Source: Struthio camelus
Taxonomy: Eukaryota; Chordata; Aves; Struthioniformes; Struthionidae
Reading direction: 5' to 3'
Assembly (NCBI RefSeq): GCF_040807025.1
Contig: NC_090981.1
Span: forward strand, 39,783,817 to 39,847,816
DNA length: 64,000 nucleotides
In this document: positions 27,621-42,700 of the stretch, piece by piece
How the letters are laid out: every line of letters starts with the position of its first letter
Numbering within the stretch: position 1 is the first letter of the stretch
Notes under the pieces: model-generated
Told to the model about the DNA's origin: nothing
Database searches by the model: none
What the model saw: the letters and a program-made list of their open reading frames with translations, nothing else
Translations under genes and position numbers: made by a program

Positions 27621-30600
27621 ATTGTAACAGGTATTTCTAGAGATGAGTTTGAAATAAAATTCACTAGCTAGACTCTACTGTGGCAGCAGAATGCCCTTCT
27701 GATGCAGAGACAAAGAAAATACATAGTGTTAGAACAAGAAGTGAAAAACCTGGAGAACTACATGGAACATAAATAAAGTGTAACACAACAAATCTGATCA
27801 GCAGTGGCAAAAAATACGGTATCTAGATCAGTGATGGCCAGATTACTCTGGAGGTCCAGGAAGCTCTGCATAAAAAAATATTTAGACCATCTAAAATGCT
27901 TGAAAATAAGGCTTAAAAATACTTTTACTTTATCAGTAAAGTATGATTCGGTTTGATTCAAAAACTTGGACATAACAGAGTCTTGCATGTGTGGCAACTA
28001 AGTCTGTCACCTGAAAAGCAGGATCACACGCAGTTCACAGTGGAGTCAGACAGAGCAAGTCCTTTTACTAACTTCAGTGAAAGCTGGATAGGTTATTTAA
28101 CATACCCTTGCTCTGAAATCTGCTAAAGCTACCAATGCCCATGCAACAGTATAGTTACATAATTTACAAAACCAACCAGAAGAAAAAGAAAACAAACAAA
28201 CCATCTTCAAATACGCAAAAAGACTGTTAAAGCCATCCATAAGGGAAAGTATTTCTCATACGGAATTAAATATGAGTATTCCCACTATATTTTCCTTTAA
28301 AAGATAGCCATATACCATATGTATGAGGGATGCTATACCATGCCTGCATGGTTAAGTCCAATGTTTTCCCAAGAAGTGGGAACTTTTCGCACAGATGAAG
28401 AACTGGGTAATAAAGCCTGGTGGAATCATTGGACTTTCTGTATAGGTTCTGGATTTATTTTGCATGTATGTTTAGTACAACAGACATGCCCAATAGCTAC
28501 TGATAGGAACATGTATGTCCAGAATTTAAGGACAGATTTATCAAGTCCTGAATGTCTATAAAACGTAGGATCAAAAATTCATACCAGCATAAAATGATGA
28601 CAGGCTTATATGTTGACCTTATGATCTGACAATGAGTGGTAAGAAAGCTTTGGCACAGTTCTGCTATTCACACACATATAAATCTTCCATTCATGGGCAC
28701 GGAGTTGTCAGCTAAAGGGATGCTAGACCACGCTGAAGAGTGCAATGTCTTAATATCCATATACCCAGCATATTCTGAAAGAGCCATAGGCTGCCTTTTA
28801 GATACATTGCTTTACTTACAGTTAGTCAAATGCACTCTCTGTGTTCCCACAGCACAGGTGTTTGAAGGAAGGAAAAAAATCTCAATAGTAAAAAGCAATC
28901 ATTTATTTATGTAAGCACAGTTCTTTAATCAACGCATGTTTGTTTTTCCATATTGCATCAAATTCACACAACAAAACATTTTGAAATTGCTCATCAAGTT
29001 GTTTGTTAAATATTTCACATTCAAATTACCTTGAATTATTTTGAAACATTTTGTCTGATTGATTTTTCTCTCTTTCAGATTTGGGTCTTGTGGTCAATTG
29101 AGTTTCAAGGAAGGTTCAAGGAAGCACAAGGCTCTTCCTACAGCTGGGACATATATAAGGTCTTTCTCATGTGGATTCTCTGCCACATAGCATGTTATCA
29201 GATCATGCTGCGAGTTTTTCCGCATGCAGGGAACTTCTACAGTCTCTGTCCCCTACTCAACCATTTAGTTTCATGAAACTTACAGGAGCTTAACTATCTT
29301 TAAAAAACTCTACCCTACTCCAAGGTTGTGAATATCATTCCACTGATGGAAGAATAACTGACTAGAGGCTAGGGCAGAGACAGAAACACAGACATGATTA
29401 TATTTTGTTTAATAAAAATATATTAAAAATTAGAGAAACTCGTGACAGTTTCTTCCATTTACATTCATATTTACATGGCTGCAGTTGTAACATTTAACCT
29501 CTGGAAAGCAAAATAATTCTAGCTAACACCAGACCATAGGATCACAATTTTAACTACATGCTCTCTTCAGGTGTTCTTTAACTGTATTTCTAAATCTCCG
29601 TCAGTGTCACTGAACTGGTTAAAACTTATTTCAATATAGACTAAAACTGATGCACAAGTGCAGGAAAAAAATTCCTATGTGAATTCTTGAATCCCAGGCA
29701 TGAAGTTTCTTCTTTCTCTTGTATTCATTCTTGTGAACCAGCATAATTACTCAAGACAGCTAACAGGAGTTTAGCTTCTAAATCTTGGACAAGATTCTCA
29801 AAATCAAAAACTTCCATTTAGATTAGCAGGATTCCATTTTCGGGGCCTATGTGGCCTGATTTTCCAAAGCACTATGTACTCAGAAACTTCCACTATAAAC
29901 AGTTAAAGGACTCATCACTGCTAAATATCAGGTCAGTTCAGAAACCTAAGGATTAGTTTCTAGGAATTACTGAAAATCTTATGTCCCAGATGCCAAAAAT
30001 GGGACAATCTTTAATCATGTTTAACTAATTTCTCTCACTTCCCACAGTATCAGTATCATTTGCTAATATTCCAAAAGTGAGCATTTGAATGAGCAATGCA
30101 GAAGAACTAATGAAGCTGGAGATGGGATTCAGTTTCCTTAAACTAGACCTTAATCCATGTGTTTGTTTTACATTTAAGGGAACAGTGTTCTTAAAGGACT
30201 AGAGTTCCGACTTGGTCAGTGGAGAAATAACTGGCTTTGAAGGTCTCCTAAAGCAGACCATGTCTGCATGACTACTGCCTAAACTCAGACAGACAAAATC
30301 TCCATTTGGAAATACTTAAAAGCGCTTACCTCTCTCCACTGACTATACAGGAACTTGGACCCTTACTTTAGGAGGACTACCCTATTAGGCACAAATACTG
30401 GTACACATCAGGTGCTTAAGGCTATAGCTGTATCAGTAAGTAATCCAGCATAATAGTAACATCAAAGTAGTTGGTGCAGAGACCCCTACATCTACAGTCA
30501 TCTACAGCATGCGCAGATGCTGGATTTTACTTCAGAGTGGTCTTAGTCTGATTCTCCGAACTTAAAAACCCATGACATATGGGTTTTAGGTTGTGCAAAA

Positions 30601-31959
30601 AAATCACTCATTGGTTTGGACACTTGCATCCTCATTAGGATTTGGTGGCACCTGGAACAGAGCATCCAGTTTAAGTTCCTCCAAAAGGACTCTGGTTTCC
30701 TTGCACCTCAACTGCTCTGTGAGCCAAATCAACTATGTGGGGACAGTCAGAGGATTTGCTCCGAAACTACACCTGAACCATTGTACTAAGGTAGTACTGA
30801 AGTACGGTACTAATGCAGACACAGATAAATCTGAGGATCCCACTATGGTTTCTGCTCCTTCTTCCTTCTGCCTTTTCTTCTTTCCCAGGTGGAAATTAGT
30901 CTTTGGAGGCCCTTACTACCAGGGCCTTTCTCCTCTATCTCACTGACTAGTTTTGCAAAACTTGTTAGGAACTTAGTGACTTTGAAATATGAAGATATTC
31001 TGCCAAATGTTACTAAAATTGGTCAACAACTTTTAAAGTACGTTATGGTGGAGTGACATGGTGGTATGACCTCCTTAGACCTGTTTCCTTATGAAATCAG
31101 TCAAGAAAACGGTTAATGACCACAGTCACTGGCTTTCTCAAATTACTGCCTATAGGAGCTATGCTTCCATCCTAACATCCTCGATACTAAAACTCCTAAC
31201 ACAAAACCTTAGCATAAACTTCACTATGTACAAAGTTTCACATGAATTTAAATTATTTGTAAATGTTATAACACAATAGCTGGTTGTTCGAAATGGAAAT
31301 GTGGAAGTTATTAGCATATTATAATAATGAATCATAACAAGTGGCAAAGTATGAACATCTTAAAACTATGTACCGGGAGCACAGAGTACATTTTTAAAGA
31401 AGTTTTTATAAGGACATTTACTGCACAAACTACAACGCTATATATCTGTATGTTTATATCTTTCCAAAGTTCTGCAGTACTGCCAGCCTACCAGCTACAG
31501 CTTGTTTTTTCAAATTTCTCTCATTAGCTGCAAGACTAAATGCTTCATCTAATTGTGTCTCTTCTGCTTTCCATGAAATATTGATTCTTTCCCCACAAGT
31601 AACATATTAGTAGTTAAAAGAACATCAGTGATGTTCTAGCAGCTGTAAACTGGTCCTCTTTCAGAAGGGTTCTCCAGTCCAATAGCTGCCTGTTAGGATT
31701 TCAATCACTACAATGGCAGCACTTAAGTAAACAACATACAGTGATCAGCTCCATAAACAAACTAGCATAGATATATCATTGCAAAGAATACCAAATCCTC
31801 AAGAAAAGAATAAAAAAGACAGTTAAAGTTGCACAGTTAAATATCTAAAACCCTCTACACGCCAAAATGAATGCTCCACACGCACTCTCAGTTCAGCCCC
31901 TTGTTCATGCTTTCTAAAAGCAAGACTTACATAAATGCATATTGTTATATAACCTTTAA

Positions 31960-31982
31960 TTATAATGTTAATAACATTATAA
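31960..31982. repeat. Inverted repeat, 11-bp arms with 1-nt spacer
   Basis: TTATAATGTTA and its exact reverse complement TAACATTATAA flank a single A. The block ATTTAATTATAA occurs just downstream as well, so the area is a small cluster of AT-rich repeats. Confidence 0.85.
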
Positions 31983-34900
31983 CATTTAATTATAACTACA
32001 GGAATTCCTATAATATTTTCAGGAAAACAATTAATACATGTATTTACTTGCTCATTACTGCAGGACTGAAAGGACTAGTTTCTTCTCTGGGAGGAGAAAA
32101 TGGAAGATAGGTGAAAGCTAACCTAGCAAGCCTATGCTGCTGTGAGCCTATCATCAAAGACTGTTACCATAGGAATATAATTATTTCAGAGAATCAGGAA
32201 GGATCAAGGTTTGGGCGTTTCTAACAGGTTTGTGCTACGTTTCTCCCTCATCTCCTGGTTTAGCAAGAAATAAGCATCCTTCCTCTGCACTTTAATCACT
32301 TTCCTCCTAACAGAACTTGCAACTTTTGTTATGAAAATTGTAAATATTAACCCTGCCAGCAAGCTGAGAAGTCATGCTCTGCTCATTGCACCACATGCTC
32401 TGGTCTATTTCTTTCTGTTGATATGCACACTTTTCTCTCCTGACCCATGTTTCTTCCAGACAAGCCTATGAGAGAAGAGAGAAATAAGGAGGCAAGTTCC
32501 AAAATAAAGTTGTTCCCTTTTGTTCCTGTGAGTGAAAAAGTCAACTCCAGTTCTCTCCCATCTTTTAGTTCATAACACCTTTCTTCCTTCTCAGAATGAC
32601 ACCTTCCAGTAGCGATCTCTCAATCCTGAAAATTAACCAGTCCAGATGTAACAGAGAAATTAGCTACAGAAATCCTAGGAGATAAAGGAGTTTTAAGGCT
32701 GTGATGTTAACTAACATAAGCCAGGAAATTTAAAGCAGAAACTGAAATTTCAGTCCAAGACAGACATGTTGGCACAGATATTGCATGATTTTCCTTTGAG
32801 TATTGTCAGTCAAGATCCTCACTCCTGGGACTACACCTTCACAGAACATTCAAATATACACAACATGCAGAGTTACTTTAAAAGCTGATGGTATTTGCAT
32901 TTGGACTGACATCTTCTTGTAGTACGTTTGACACTGATCACTTCTGCAACAAAGAACTGTGCCGGTTTCAACCCAAGACTTTTCCAAAGAATAACGGGCA
33001 AGCTACACATGAATGAATAAGTGAACAGTTTGCTACAGTAATGAATGCCTCTGAAAACAGCAAGTTTGCAGGCACCAGATGGAAGAAGAACATTATTGCA
33101 GTTCCTGCATCCCATTGTGCAACAGCCAACAGAGCCGTTAACGCTTTCTGGTGATTTCTAAGCTTTTTAATGTGCTTCCCTTTGAAGGTGTTTTTTTGTT
33201 CCCTGTCAGTCTGTATGCTAGGTTCAGCCGCCTTGGAAAGAAATTTTATTGGCAAGCTATCAAATAGGGAAAAATAAAAAATATAAATGGAAATAAATAC
33301 TTATGATCTTATTACAGAAATGACTAGATGGACACAAAGCTTATGTTACAAAGTATGACCTATTATTTACAGCACAACATATCCTTTGCCTCTTACAAGC
33401 CACATCTGTCTCCTTCTTCTATGTCTGTCTTTCTGCATCTTAGTTTATCACTTATCCCACAGAAATAGCTACCTCTTCAATCCCAAGGAGGGCCCTTATG
33501 CCTTACTGGTTTTTTTCTTTTGCAGAAAGCAAAACTTAAATCTTATTCAGCATATGACATTAAGTCATTCTCCAGAATTCTGAGGAAAATGGTAAATGCT
33601 CTTTGAGTTCAATTCAGATTACCTATTTTCTTTGCTACTGCCACAGGTCACCATGGGAAATCTATCATTGAGCAACATGAAACACGCCCAGATGTCAGTT
33701 TATGCCAAGCAGTATATCCTCCTGTCCCCAAACATATATGATCATTTAAACAATGTTCCCTTTACTTGGAATCTGCTTCCAGTATCTTGTGTATAGTACA
33801 AGTGTGAGTATTAAATTTAAATTGTCAATAAACATGTCTAAGCAATGTCTGAACTAGTCCCTGGCAAACCAGGGCAGGAAGATTACATAACACTAACAAG
33901 CTGAATTCAAGTTTTAAAAAAAAAAAAAACAACCCTGCTTTGTATTAAAAATATATTGTCTTATGCATTCAGGAAAACACCTGTATCTCATACAAATTCA
34001 TACAATCAAATTCATTCCTGCTGTAAACTAGAGCAATAGTTTTGAAGTTAGAGGTGTTCATAATCACACTAATACCAAATTTTAACATTGTGCTTTGTTG
34101 GTATCGTATTGAATACCAGACTAGTATGAAAAAAGCATATTTTCATAGCTTTATTTTTTAGAGGACACACACTGACACTCGACCCTTGTAAAATAAGAAA
34201 GCAATCTCTCTTCATAGTGTGAATGTCCATATAAGGCTAGGTAAGTTACTATTAGTACTGACATCAAAGTATTTAACTACGGAACATATTTTCCTACAGC
34301 ACAAGTTCCTAAATCTCAATTAACGTTAATGCTATTTAGTTATATCTAGGAAGGACTAGGACTCAGAATCACATACAGACTACTCAATAAACTCTACAAT
34401 ATATCTGAGAGACATTTTGCATTCTTATCTTGAGAAGAAAGCTACAGTGAGAATATTAACATCAAAGCAGCTGTAGCTGCTTTTTTTTTTTTGGAAGTAG
34501 GATTAATAGAGGAAGTTAGCGGTATAGAAAGAACTAGCAGACAGAAGAGTATGGGATTCCACCTTTTCCCACAAAGAAATAGGAATAATAACTGTCCTTT
34601 GTAAAGGAGAGGGGAGAAAAGGATTGTTTCATGTACCTTGAGAGTGATCCATGTCAACCAGACAGATCCATCCAGAGACAATGATGCTGAGATGGGGCAG
34701 GGGGGATGGGGCAGAAAACCAACAGTTAGACCTCATAGTTAAAAGGACAGTAACAATGATTAGCAAATCTTAAGGTGGATAAACTCACAGGAAACTAGGG
34801 CTGTAATTGTGTGGCCTAACTTTAGCAATAACAACAAATCTGTTCAGAAATAGTATACTCCTTTTAACTTTTAAGATAATTTGCTGCTTACCTTTCTGAT

Positions 34901-37900
34901 ATATTTAAAGTTTTAGTGGCATGACTCAAGGTGGTCTAACATCAGCAACAATAGGGGATGAAATCAGGTTCTACATTCCCCTGCTCCCCACCTCCCAAAG
35001 CAGAGTCCTCTAGATTGTCTGCTGGATCGTGATCTGTGCTACGTAACTCAAGCAAAACAAAAGGGACCGTAATTTAAATGAAGAATCTTTTTAAGAGAAG
35101 TGAAATAATTTCAAGAAACAAACAGAATAAGCAATCTATGAGCTTTCAAACTATTAAAGTTTTTACCAAGCAGCAACATGTGGAGGTTTGGCGATTTTGC
35201 CTGTTTCCCAGCAAAACACGGCTTACTGAAAGGCCCTAAACCTTCAATACTCACTCCAAGCCAGCATGATCTGTATGTTACGGGTGAATAATACAAACAC
35301 ACTGCTGTGAAAGATATCATATAATGCTGCTGCAGAATACAGGCACTTAGCCAAAATAACAGCATTGCTCCAGCAGAGATGAGCACTGTCCCTAGAACAT
35401 TAAGAGGATAACACTGTACAGGTACAATTTGATTTAAAAGAAACAAGGAAAGGGTATGTGCAATACTGTCAATATGAAGTATTTTGAGACTCAGCATAAA
35501 AAGTAAAATGTTAGCTTTTGACTAGACTGTGATTTTGTTTCCTTTGTGGTAAAACAGTATTGACAAATACTACAGTGTCATGTTTCTTGTTTGTGAGCTC
35601 ATGTCATAAACATTTGACAAATACAGTCTGGAGAGAAAGACAGTGATCTGCCCTGAGTTAGGGCAGCACATCATCAGACTGTCCCTGGTGCAGCCAAATA
35701 CTGAAATTATGATTAGAGTGTTGCAATCCCCCTCAGCACTCCCTTGCTGCTCTGGGAGGGAGCAAACTAATCTACACCTGGCACAGCATAACACCACCTA
35801 ACAAGCTGGTGCAGCAATGCCACCCAGAGAGCTGGGAGCAGGGCTCATGCTTCTGCACTCTGTCCAGCCCCATTTGCCACCATCACTAACTTATTATGTA
35901 TGGGCATAAAACAGAAGCATACTTTAAAATCCAGGCCTCCAGAAGGCTACTCGTGATATGGATAGCTCTCCTCCATCTCCATGCCCTGTACCAGCCAAAC
36001 CAAAATACAACCCTGTATCAATTATTTTCAAAAGCATTTCTAAAATACTCAAACCCCCTTATCTTTCCTTTTGTAAGGCTAGATTATTCTAAACACATAG
36101 GACAGAGTTGTCTTCAGGAATGCACAGATTTTAACACAAACATTCTTTCTTATTATATTTAACATCACTATCAATTTCAATGTATGTTTGCAGCGTACTC
36201 CTTTTGCATTGTGCATATCTCAATGATTGATCAACTCTGAACAACTACCACCCGTGTTTCATGTATTCTACTAAGTTTTAAAGTGCATTGTTGAAATATG
36301 CTACTAACACTGAAACTATTAGTAATAACCTAAAGCAATGTTGAAAGTATAGGAAGTAGCAGATATAGCAATGAGCATTCAAAGAAATACACATTTTAGG
36401 CTTATTAGGGAAGCCTATACCATTTAGAGATAAAGCAAAATCAGAGTAAAATTCAGAGTAACAGATATGGGTCTTTTATGCATTCTGTTCAGCTTTTAGC
36501 CCTGTGCCTGTCCCCAGTGATGAGTTGTACTGAATAAAAACACTGCTCAGCTTCTACAGTGTACAGCCTCTTTTAGCTCCCAACAATCCAGTTTTGGAGG
36601 CTTAACCGGGGAAGTGTTTGGTATGGTAGCTGGACAGTGTTTTAATCAAATACATACATACCAGGCTATTTAGTAAAAGGTATCTGCTCATAAAAGACAA
36701 AGAATTATTATATTCTACTGATAATACCCCCCTCAGCTTCTTCATTGCTATCACCCTCAAGCATAGCAGTGCTTAGGAAACGCCACAGTGTGTTATAACA
36801 CACATCAGTTGTAATATTTTAAGTAATATAATGCAATGCCTTGGTGCTTACCACAAGCACTGTTGATATACCCATTACTTCACTATCTCTTCCAACTATG
36901 GTAGCTCCATTTAACCTTTACTTTTCAGGAAAAAAAAAAAAAAAGAAAGAGAATCCTAGACTGGAATGACAAACCACTGTATTTTTAGGATTTTTTTTTT
37001 AAACATTGTAACATTGACAGATAAGAAATATCTATTTTTATAACAGTTTTTTCAACAAGCCTACTATAATAACATCTTAAAATTGAAAACAGAAAAACAG
37101 ATTTTAATTTCTCATAAGCTCTTCCACTGATAAAACTACATAGGTTGGAATCTCTGGATATTTTGCCCAGATAGGAAGGCATGTCAAGCATGCAGCTATT
37201 AAAACATGTGAGGCGAAAGCCACCAAACTTTGCGTAAAAAGACATTACCCTAGTAAAATGAGGGAGGAACAGAAAGGTCAGCTAGGTATCAACCTAAATC
37301 CCTGGTCTCTGAGACTCTTGTTATACATGCCATTAAATGCAATGTTAAGGTAAATAAATATGTATAATTCATAGGGCAAAGACAACTGCTGTGGAAGTGT
37401 AGTCTGGCACCATCTTTAAAAAATATTATTTACCACCTCACAATCACAATTTATTAAAAAGGCACACATAAAAAAAATCTGCAATCAAATCATACTGTAG
37501 AAAAAATTTTAAGCGTAACTTGATGAATTAAGAAAAAAAAGGTTTAGAGACCTCAGTCTGGATTTGTTTTTCTTGCCTAAATTTGATAAAACCACCCAGA
37601 TTTTTCAAAACAACATTCTAGATGTCATGAAACAATGCACTAAACAGAAACAAAGTAATACTTCTTTTTAATACTGGTAAGATAGGATCACTGGGCCAAA
37701 TGTGGGAGCTTATAAATAATTTTGTTTTGTCAGCGACATTACTAGGCTTTGAAAATTCAGACTTTGGGAAAACCACCTTCATTTACCACAGTCTCAATGT
37801 GCGCTTCACAGGGAAAGGGGGGTTATTTATTACAGAAGTCAAGGAAGACATGCTGCCGGGATTATGCCATGTCTTCAACCACTGTAACTCTAACTGAACT

Positions 37901-39643
37901 GTCATATTCAGTGAGAAAATCTGAATTAGAATATTTTTTCTTGTGTTTGATGTAGCATTTATTTGCTAATATCAAGTGACAACTCTGAATGCCAAGATAG
38001 CAGATAAAAAGTTGAAATCACTCTACACTAGCATCTAAACTAGAAAGAAATCACTTTTGGAGGTCGTATAATATGCTTCTTCAGTTCTCCCAGAAGCTTC
38101 ATAATTAGCTCATATATTTGCTTTGATATCATTTCTAAGGTTTGTGAAAACTTATTAAGCATATTCTACTGGGTAAAACAGAGCAGAAATCAAAGACTGT
38201 TAAAGATAGAGAATTAAGATTAGAGTCCCACCACCCACAATGACAGTCAAGCCAACAGCATGTCATCAAAGTTGTTGAAGGCTAAACGTAACTACTGTTA
38301 ATAAGATTTGCCAGGGATACCAGAGTGACACACAGAAAGTGATCTACAGAGGTCAGTGCGTGGGACAGAGAAACTTCCCACGCCTCTAGGTCTTTATAAG
38401 AGCACAAGCAGTTAGGCCCTTCCACTAGGATTGAGACATCCCATCAATGAAGGAATCCAGAAGCACGATGTATCTGGGATTCAAATGACTTCTGTCACCA
38501 CAGCATTCTTCCTTTATTGGGGTTTCTCCAGCTCAAGGAAAGGGTGTAATGTCTATCCTCAAGTGTCTTTCAGCCATATTTCTAAACCATATCAGCACCA
38601 AAAGAAGCTCTGGTTCCAGGGAGACCTAATGGAATACTTCTAAGCTGAGCACACTGAAGAGTGTCTGAGTAGATCTGAGACTGGCTGAAATTAGAATTCT
38701 TCCTTCCTTCCTATCAAAGCTACCAAAGCTTCCTACATCAGCTTTTCCAGGGAACATATTTTGGGTTGAGCAAAGATGCAGCATCATTTACGCCCTCCTC
38801 AGAACAACAGGGAAATGAGGAGAAAGACGAGGCAAAAACTCATCTGTTTGTGAAGCAGCTGCATTGCTCTTAAGCTGTGATCATTCATGACAAACTGATG
38901 TTTTAGGTGAGTATGTAATACTTGATTTTTTTCCCTGTACTAAGGTCCATTTATTATATCTCCAGTGAGTGCTGGATCCCATTAAATGTATTTACATTTT
39001 TCCCTTTGAGTACTGTTTACTGGGTTTTTACTTCACATTTTTTAACCATCCAGCAAATACTGTGGTTATGCAAATGTTTACACTGAGTTTGTCTTATTTA
39101 CTTTTGCACAAAAAAGGAGTTGTTCTTAATTCTAAAAATACTGGGTTTGTTTAAAGAAAAAATGATTAATAATTACTGAGAATTGGAATTTTCTAGTTGT
39201 TATAGACTGAGCAGCACAGCTGAACAGCAATCACATGGTATTTCTGAAGTATGAAAAAGATGTCAGACTCATTCCCACATCCTCCATCAGGCAGATCTTC
39301 ACTAAACGCTAATGAACATCTGCCAGCAAAGGTGGAGTCCACATAAAAATAAATACATAACTTCATCAACATGTCTGCAAAGCTCAATGCTCATTTTCCA
39401 AAGGTAGCATCAGGTACTAAAAGATATTCAGCGCTCCTAGTCTGCCCACTCCTTCATAAACTAGCAATGGTTGTAGCTTCAGAAATGGTTCCACGCTGAC
39501 TCACTTTTCTGCAATACCCAAAAGAGCCGAGACAAACCACACACAGAGAATTATTACTCCAAGTTATTGCTTCCCTTGAGCTATTTGAATAATAAACAAA
39601 AAGAATGCATAAAGTGAATCCAGATTTTTCTATTTTACTCTTT

Positions 39644-39790
39644 TAGAATTTAAGCTCTTCAAGGCAGGACTGTCTTCCTTTTGAATTTTGTATACTGTTC
39701 ATTTCACCTTGTCAACAACTCACATAATGTATGATAATAATTGCTCTGTCCTTGCTTAAAAGGTGTCCACATAGCACTTAATAAAAGCTG
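39644..39790 (+). repeat. MIR/L2-like repeat tail
   Basis: TTTAAGCTCTTCAAGGCAGG followed by ACTGTCTTCC, and then about 100 bp on ACATAGCACTTAATAAAAGC, matches the order of the ancient tail motif 'TGTAAGCTC(C)TTGAGGGCAGGGACTGTCTT ... CACATAGTAAGCGCTTAATAAA' common to MIR and L2 3' ends across amniotes. The copy is strongly diverged. Confidence 0.55.
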
Positions 39791-42700
39791 GAGTTGGATT
39801 CAGTTGATGGTAAATACTAAAGTCTACAATGAAAGGCAGTATTTAAGTGCAATGGACTACCCAAGGCTCATAATAAAATAAGTGAAATATGACTTTATAG
39901 CATTCGAATAGTTTCAGTCATAGGGAGAAAAAAATATTCTGTTCATTGTGATTTACTTAGACTGAGGGGAAAAAAAAAAGGATGATTGAAAAGGGAAAAA
40001 AGAGCACAAACATAGAAGGATAAGATTCCAGTTTCGATGAAAGTGGAAGCTACTGTCTCATACAGAGTCAAGATACCACTGGCACAGTGTCCCTCAAAAC
40101 CAAGTCTGGGTTAAGTTCATCAACCTTATTACCTCCCCTGCACACCTGTTCATCATCACATCTAGTCTCCATGAAGAGCTTGTGATGAAGAACTTATATG
40201 AATCATGTTTATAAACTTGCATAACAAAGGTTGTCAGCAAAGAAGTATTTATTTGAAATATATGATTCCAATATAAAAAAAGTCATACAAACCAAGACAC
40301 GATCCCATGCTCACTGATACAGATCCTGACTGACCTCCCGATAGGACAGATTTGATCTGAATCAAGCAAGAACACAAACTCAGATTGTTGTGAAATCAAC
40401 CAGAACACAATATGAGAGTTAAACAAGGTTTATGCGGAAAAATATCAATGATATTCATCTGGCATAAGTTCAGGGCAGCACAGACAGGTAACAACTGATC
40501 CAATAAAAATTTAACCAGAATCAAATTGCAACTTGAAAATTTTAAAATGGCACAGTGTGTTTGTACCAGTTCCCTGCTTTGCATCTCATCCTATTTTTAA
40601 TATATTGGAAGATACCCTAAAACAGATGTACGATCTCTTCAGCTCATGTTCTAAGGATTGAACACGAGCTTACTGGTTAAAAAGGAGTGTCCTCTACAAA
40701 CTCAGTCAAAGGTTCATTTAGGCTTAGTCACAATGTCATTAGCTTCTGTTTACCATCTGGATAGGTATACTACCATGAGTAAAAGCTGGGTGGGAGCAGG
40801 AAACAATTCCTCAAGAAAAAGGACACACGTAACTTTCTCACGTTAAAACAAACATCCCGATTAAAATAAATCAATAGAAATCACAAAATGGCATCCCAGA
40901 GGAACTTTCTCAATCCTTTTCTACTAAGAAGACAAACGGAAAGAGATAGGGTCTGCATAAACCAGCATCCCCAGACACATGGTTGGATAAATGACTTGAC
41001 AACTCAGCAACCAACAAGTACAAAGAGAAACTTTCTGAAACTGCTATAAGTAGGTATTAGTATTTAAGCATACTTGTGTGCAAATCCTTTGCCTTTATAA
41101 TGTCAATGCAACTAGGCAGACGTAAATCCTTCTTTTTATTCACCTTAACCTAAGTTTGTATTAAGGGTGACTTCAATGTAGAGAATAAAACCCAACTCAT
41201 GATTCTTACACTGTACCCACTTAAAAGTGGACCCTCTGAACAGTCTCCTGCACCCTATGCACTTCTCATTTGAGTTCATAAGATAATTCCTCTACTGCCT
41301 AGGACAGTTTAGCACTTAGCAAGAGTGTGTCTGAAAACTAGATGTCAGAGGACTACTGCCATGTGAAAGTACAACAAGAAGACAGACTCTGAAGACTTGC
41401 TCATTAACTGAAGCAACCATCAATTAACTTACTTATGTGCACGGCAGAAGCCTTCAGTTGCAGAAATCGGAGAACCCGCTTTATACTAGGTAACAACATG
41501 CCAACTTGCTGTAGAATAGTACAGTAGTTCCCAAACCTATTCTTAGCGTCCTTCCTTCCAGAACTATAGAGTGAGCTGCCTCACATTATAGCAACTTACT
41601 GCCAATTAGCTGATCATTAGCAACTTTCAATACCTGCAAATCAGGAACCACTGTGCAAGCCAGCAGTTCCAACAGGAGCTGGAATACAGCAATTTGTCAA
41701 AAAAAAAAAAAATGGTGATATTGTGCTGTTCAAAAAAGAAAACAGTGATGCTTCGGTATACTAACATGTACAGCTCCATTACATGCACTGGCTGTGACTG
41801 ACTATTCTGACCCCAAGTATGACAAAGGCCATAGTATTCCACTGCACAAAACCTAAAATCACCAGTTCAAGTCAAGCATGCGAGTCTCAATATAAAGACT
41901 TCAAAGTTTAAGCCAATGTCAGTTGTTCCAGTGGCTTACCCTTAAGCCCTTTTTTCGAGTCGCTGCTTTACAAAATACAGTCCTCAACCAACTTTAAGCT
42001 TCAATGTCAAATTGAAATCTTGGCCTCAGTGAAGTCAACAGCAAAAATTATTACTGCTTTTAATGGGCTCATACCCATATTTGGTTGTATGAGATTCATG
42101 CGACAAAGTGCAGACAACTTCATCTGAGTTAACCATCTAGCTTCTCTTGATTGTGAATGAAAGAAGCAGATATTTCTAGATTCATCTTGTCCTAGAGAAG
42201 ACATCAAAAATAGGTTGACTGAATTGTACCAAAAAATGCTTTTTTCCCTTCTCAGGCTGTAAACAATGATTTAAGTGACCAGATCTATATTGCAGATACC
42301 TAAAATAAGCAAAAAGAATCCCACATGGGACTTTATTCTTGGTTTGTAGATACTTTTGCTTCTCTTCATTAAAATAAAGCTGCATAAATGGAACAAAAAA
42401 TACCACATAATACAGACTGCCCTGTAGAAGAGACCAGAATAGATAACTCCCTCATCAGGAAGACTCCAAATATTAGGTACCACAGAGTGAGCTAGAAAAG
42501 TTGGAAAAGTTAACTGTCTTTGTGAGTAATGAGCTGAAATAAATTTCTCAAATAATTTCATTAGTTTCCCTGTGGATCATATAAGATCAGCAAATTTCTG
42601 ATACTCTGATACCCGATAATTAATTTTCTATTTTAATAAAGTTATTTCAATTCAGCTGCTCTGTATTCTTCTGCACTGTATCATCATACTGTAGGATCCA

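Larger units (their letters stand above)
25029..39640. other. Intron 3 sequence, no recognisable gene
   Basis: About 14.6 kb of AT-rich sequence. ORFs of up to 128 codons (35,111-35,497 minus; 30,593-30,946 plus) match no family I know and lack protein-like composition. An acceptor-like tract before 29,080 precedes a 65-codon frame of no recognisable product. The duplication at 27,581-27,620 and the inverted repeat at 31,960-31,982 are listed separately. Slightly GC-richer patches at 35,640-35,880 and 38,220-38,900 show nothing I can name. Confidence 0.55.

Noticed and set aside
29077..29276. Acceptor-like TTTCTCTCTTTCAG followed by a 65-codon plus-strand frame
   Set aside because: No recognisable product, no matching donor that keeps a sensible exon, and no other plus-strand exons nearby.
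30593..30946. 117-codon plus-strand ORF
   Set aside because: No domain or similarity recognised; length is compatible with chance in 64 kb.
35111..35497. 128-codon minus-strand ORF with hydrophobic segments
   Set aside because: No recognisable family, no splice support, and not the missing ATG10 exon: the conserved ATG10 core peptides are absent.
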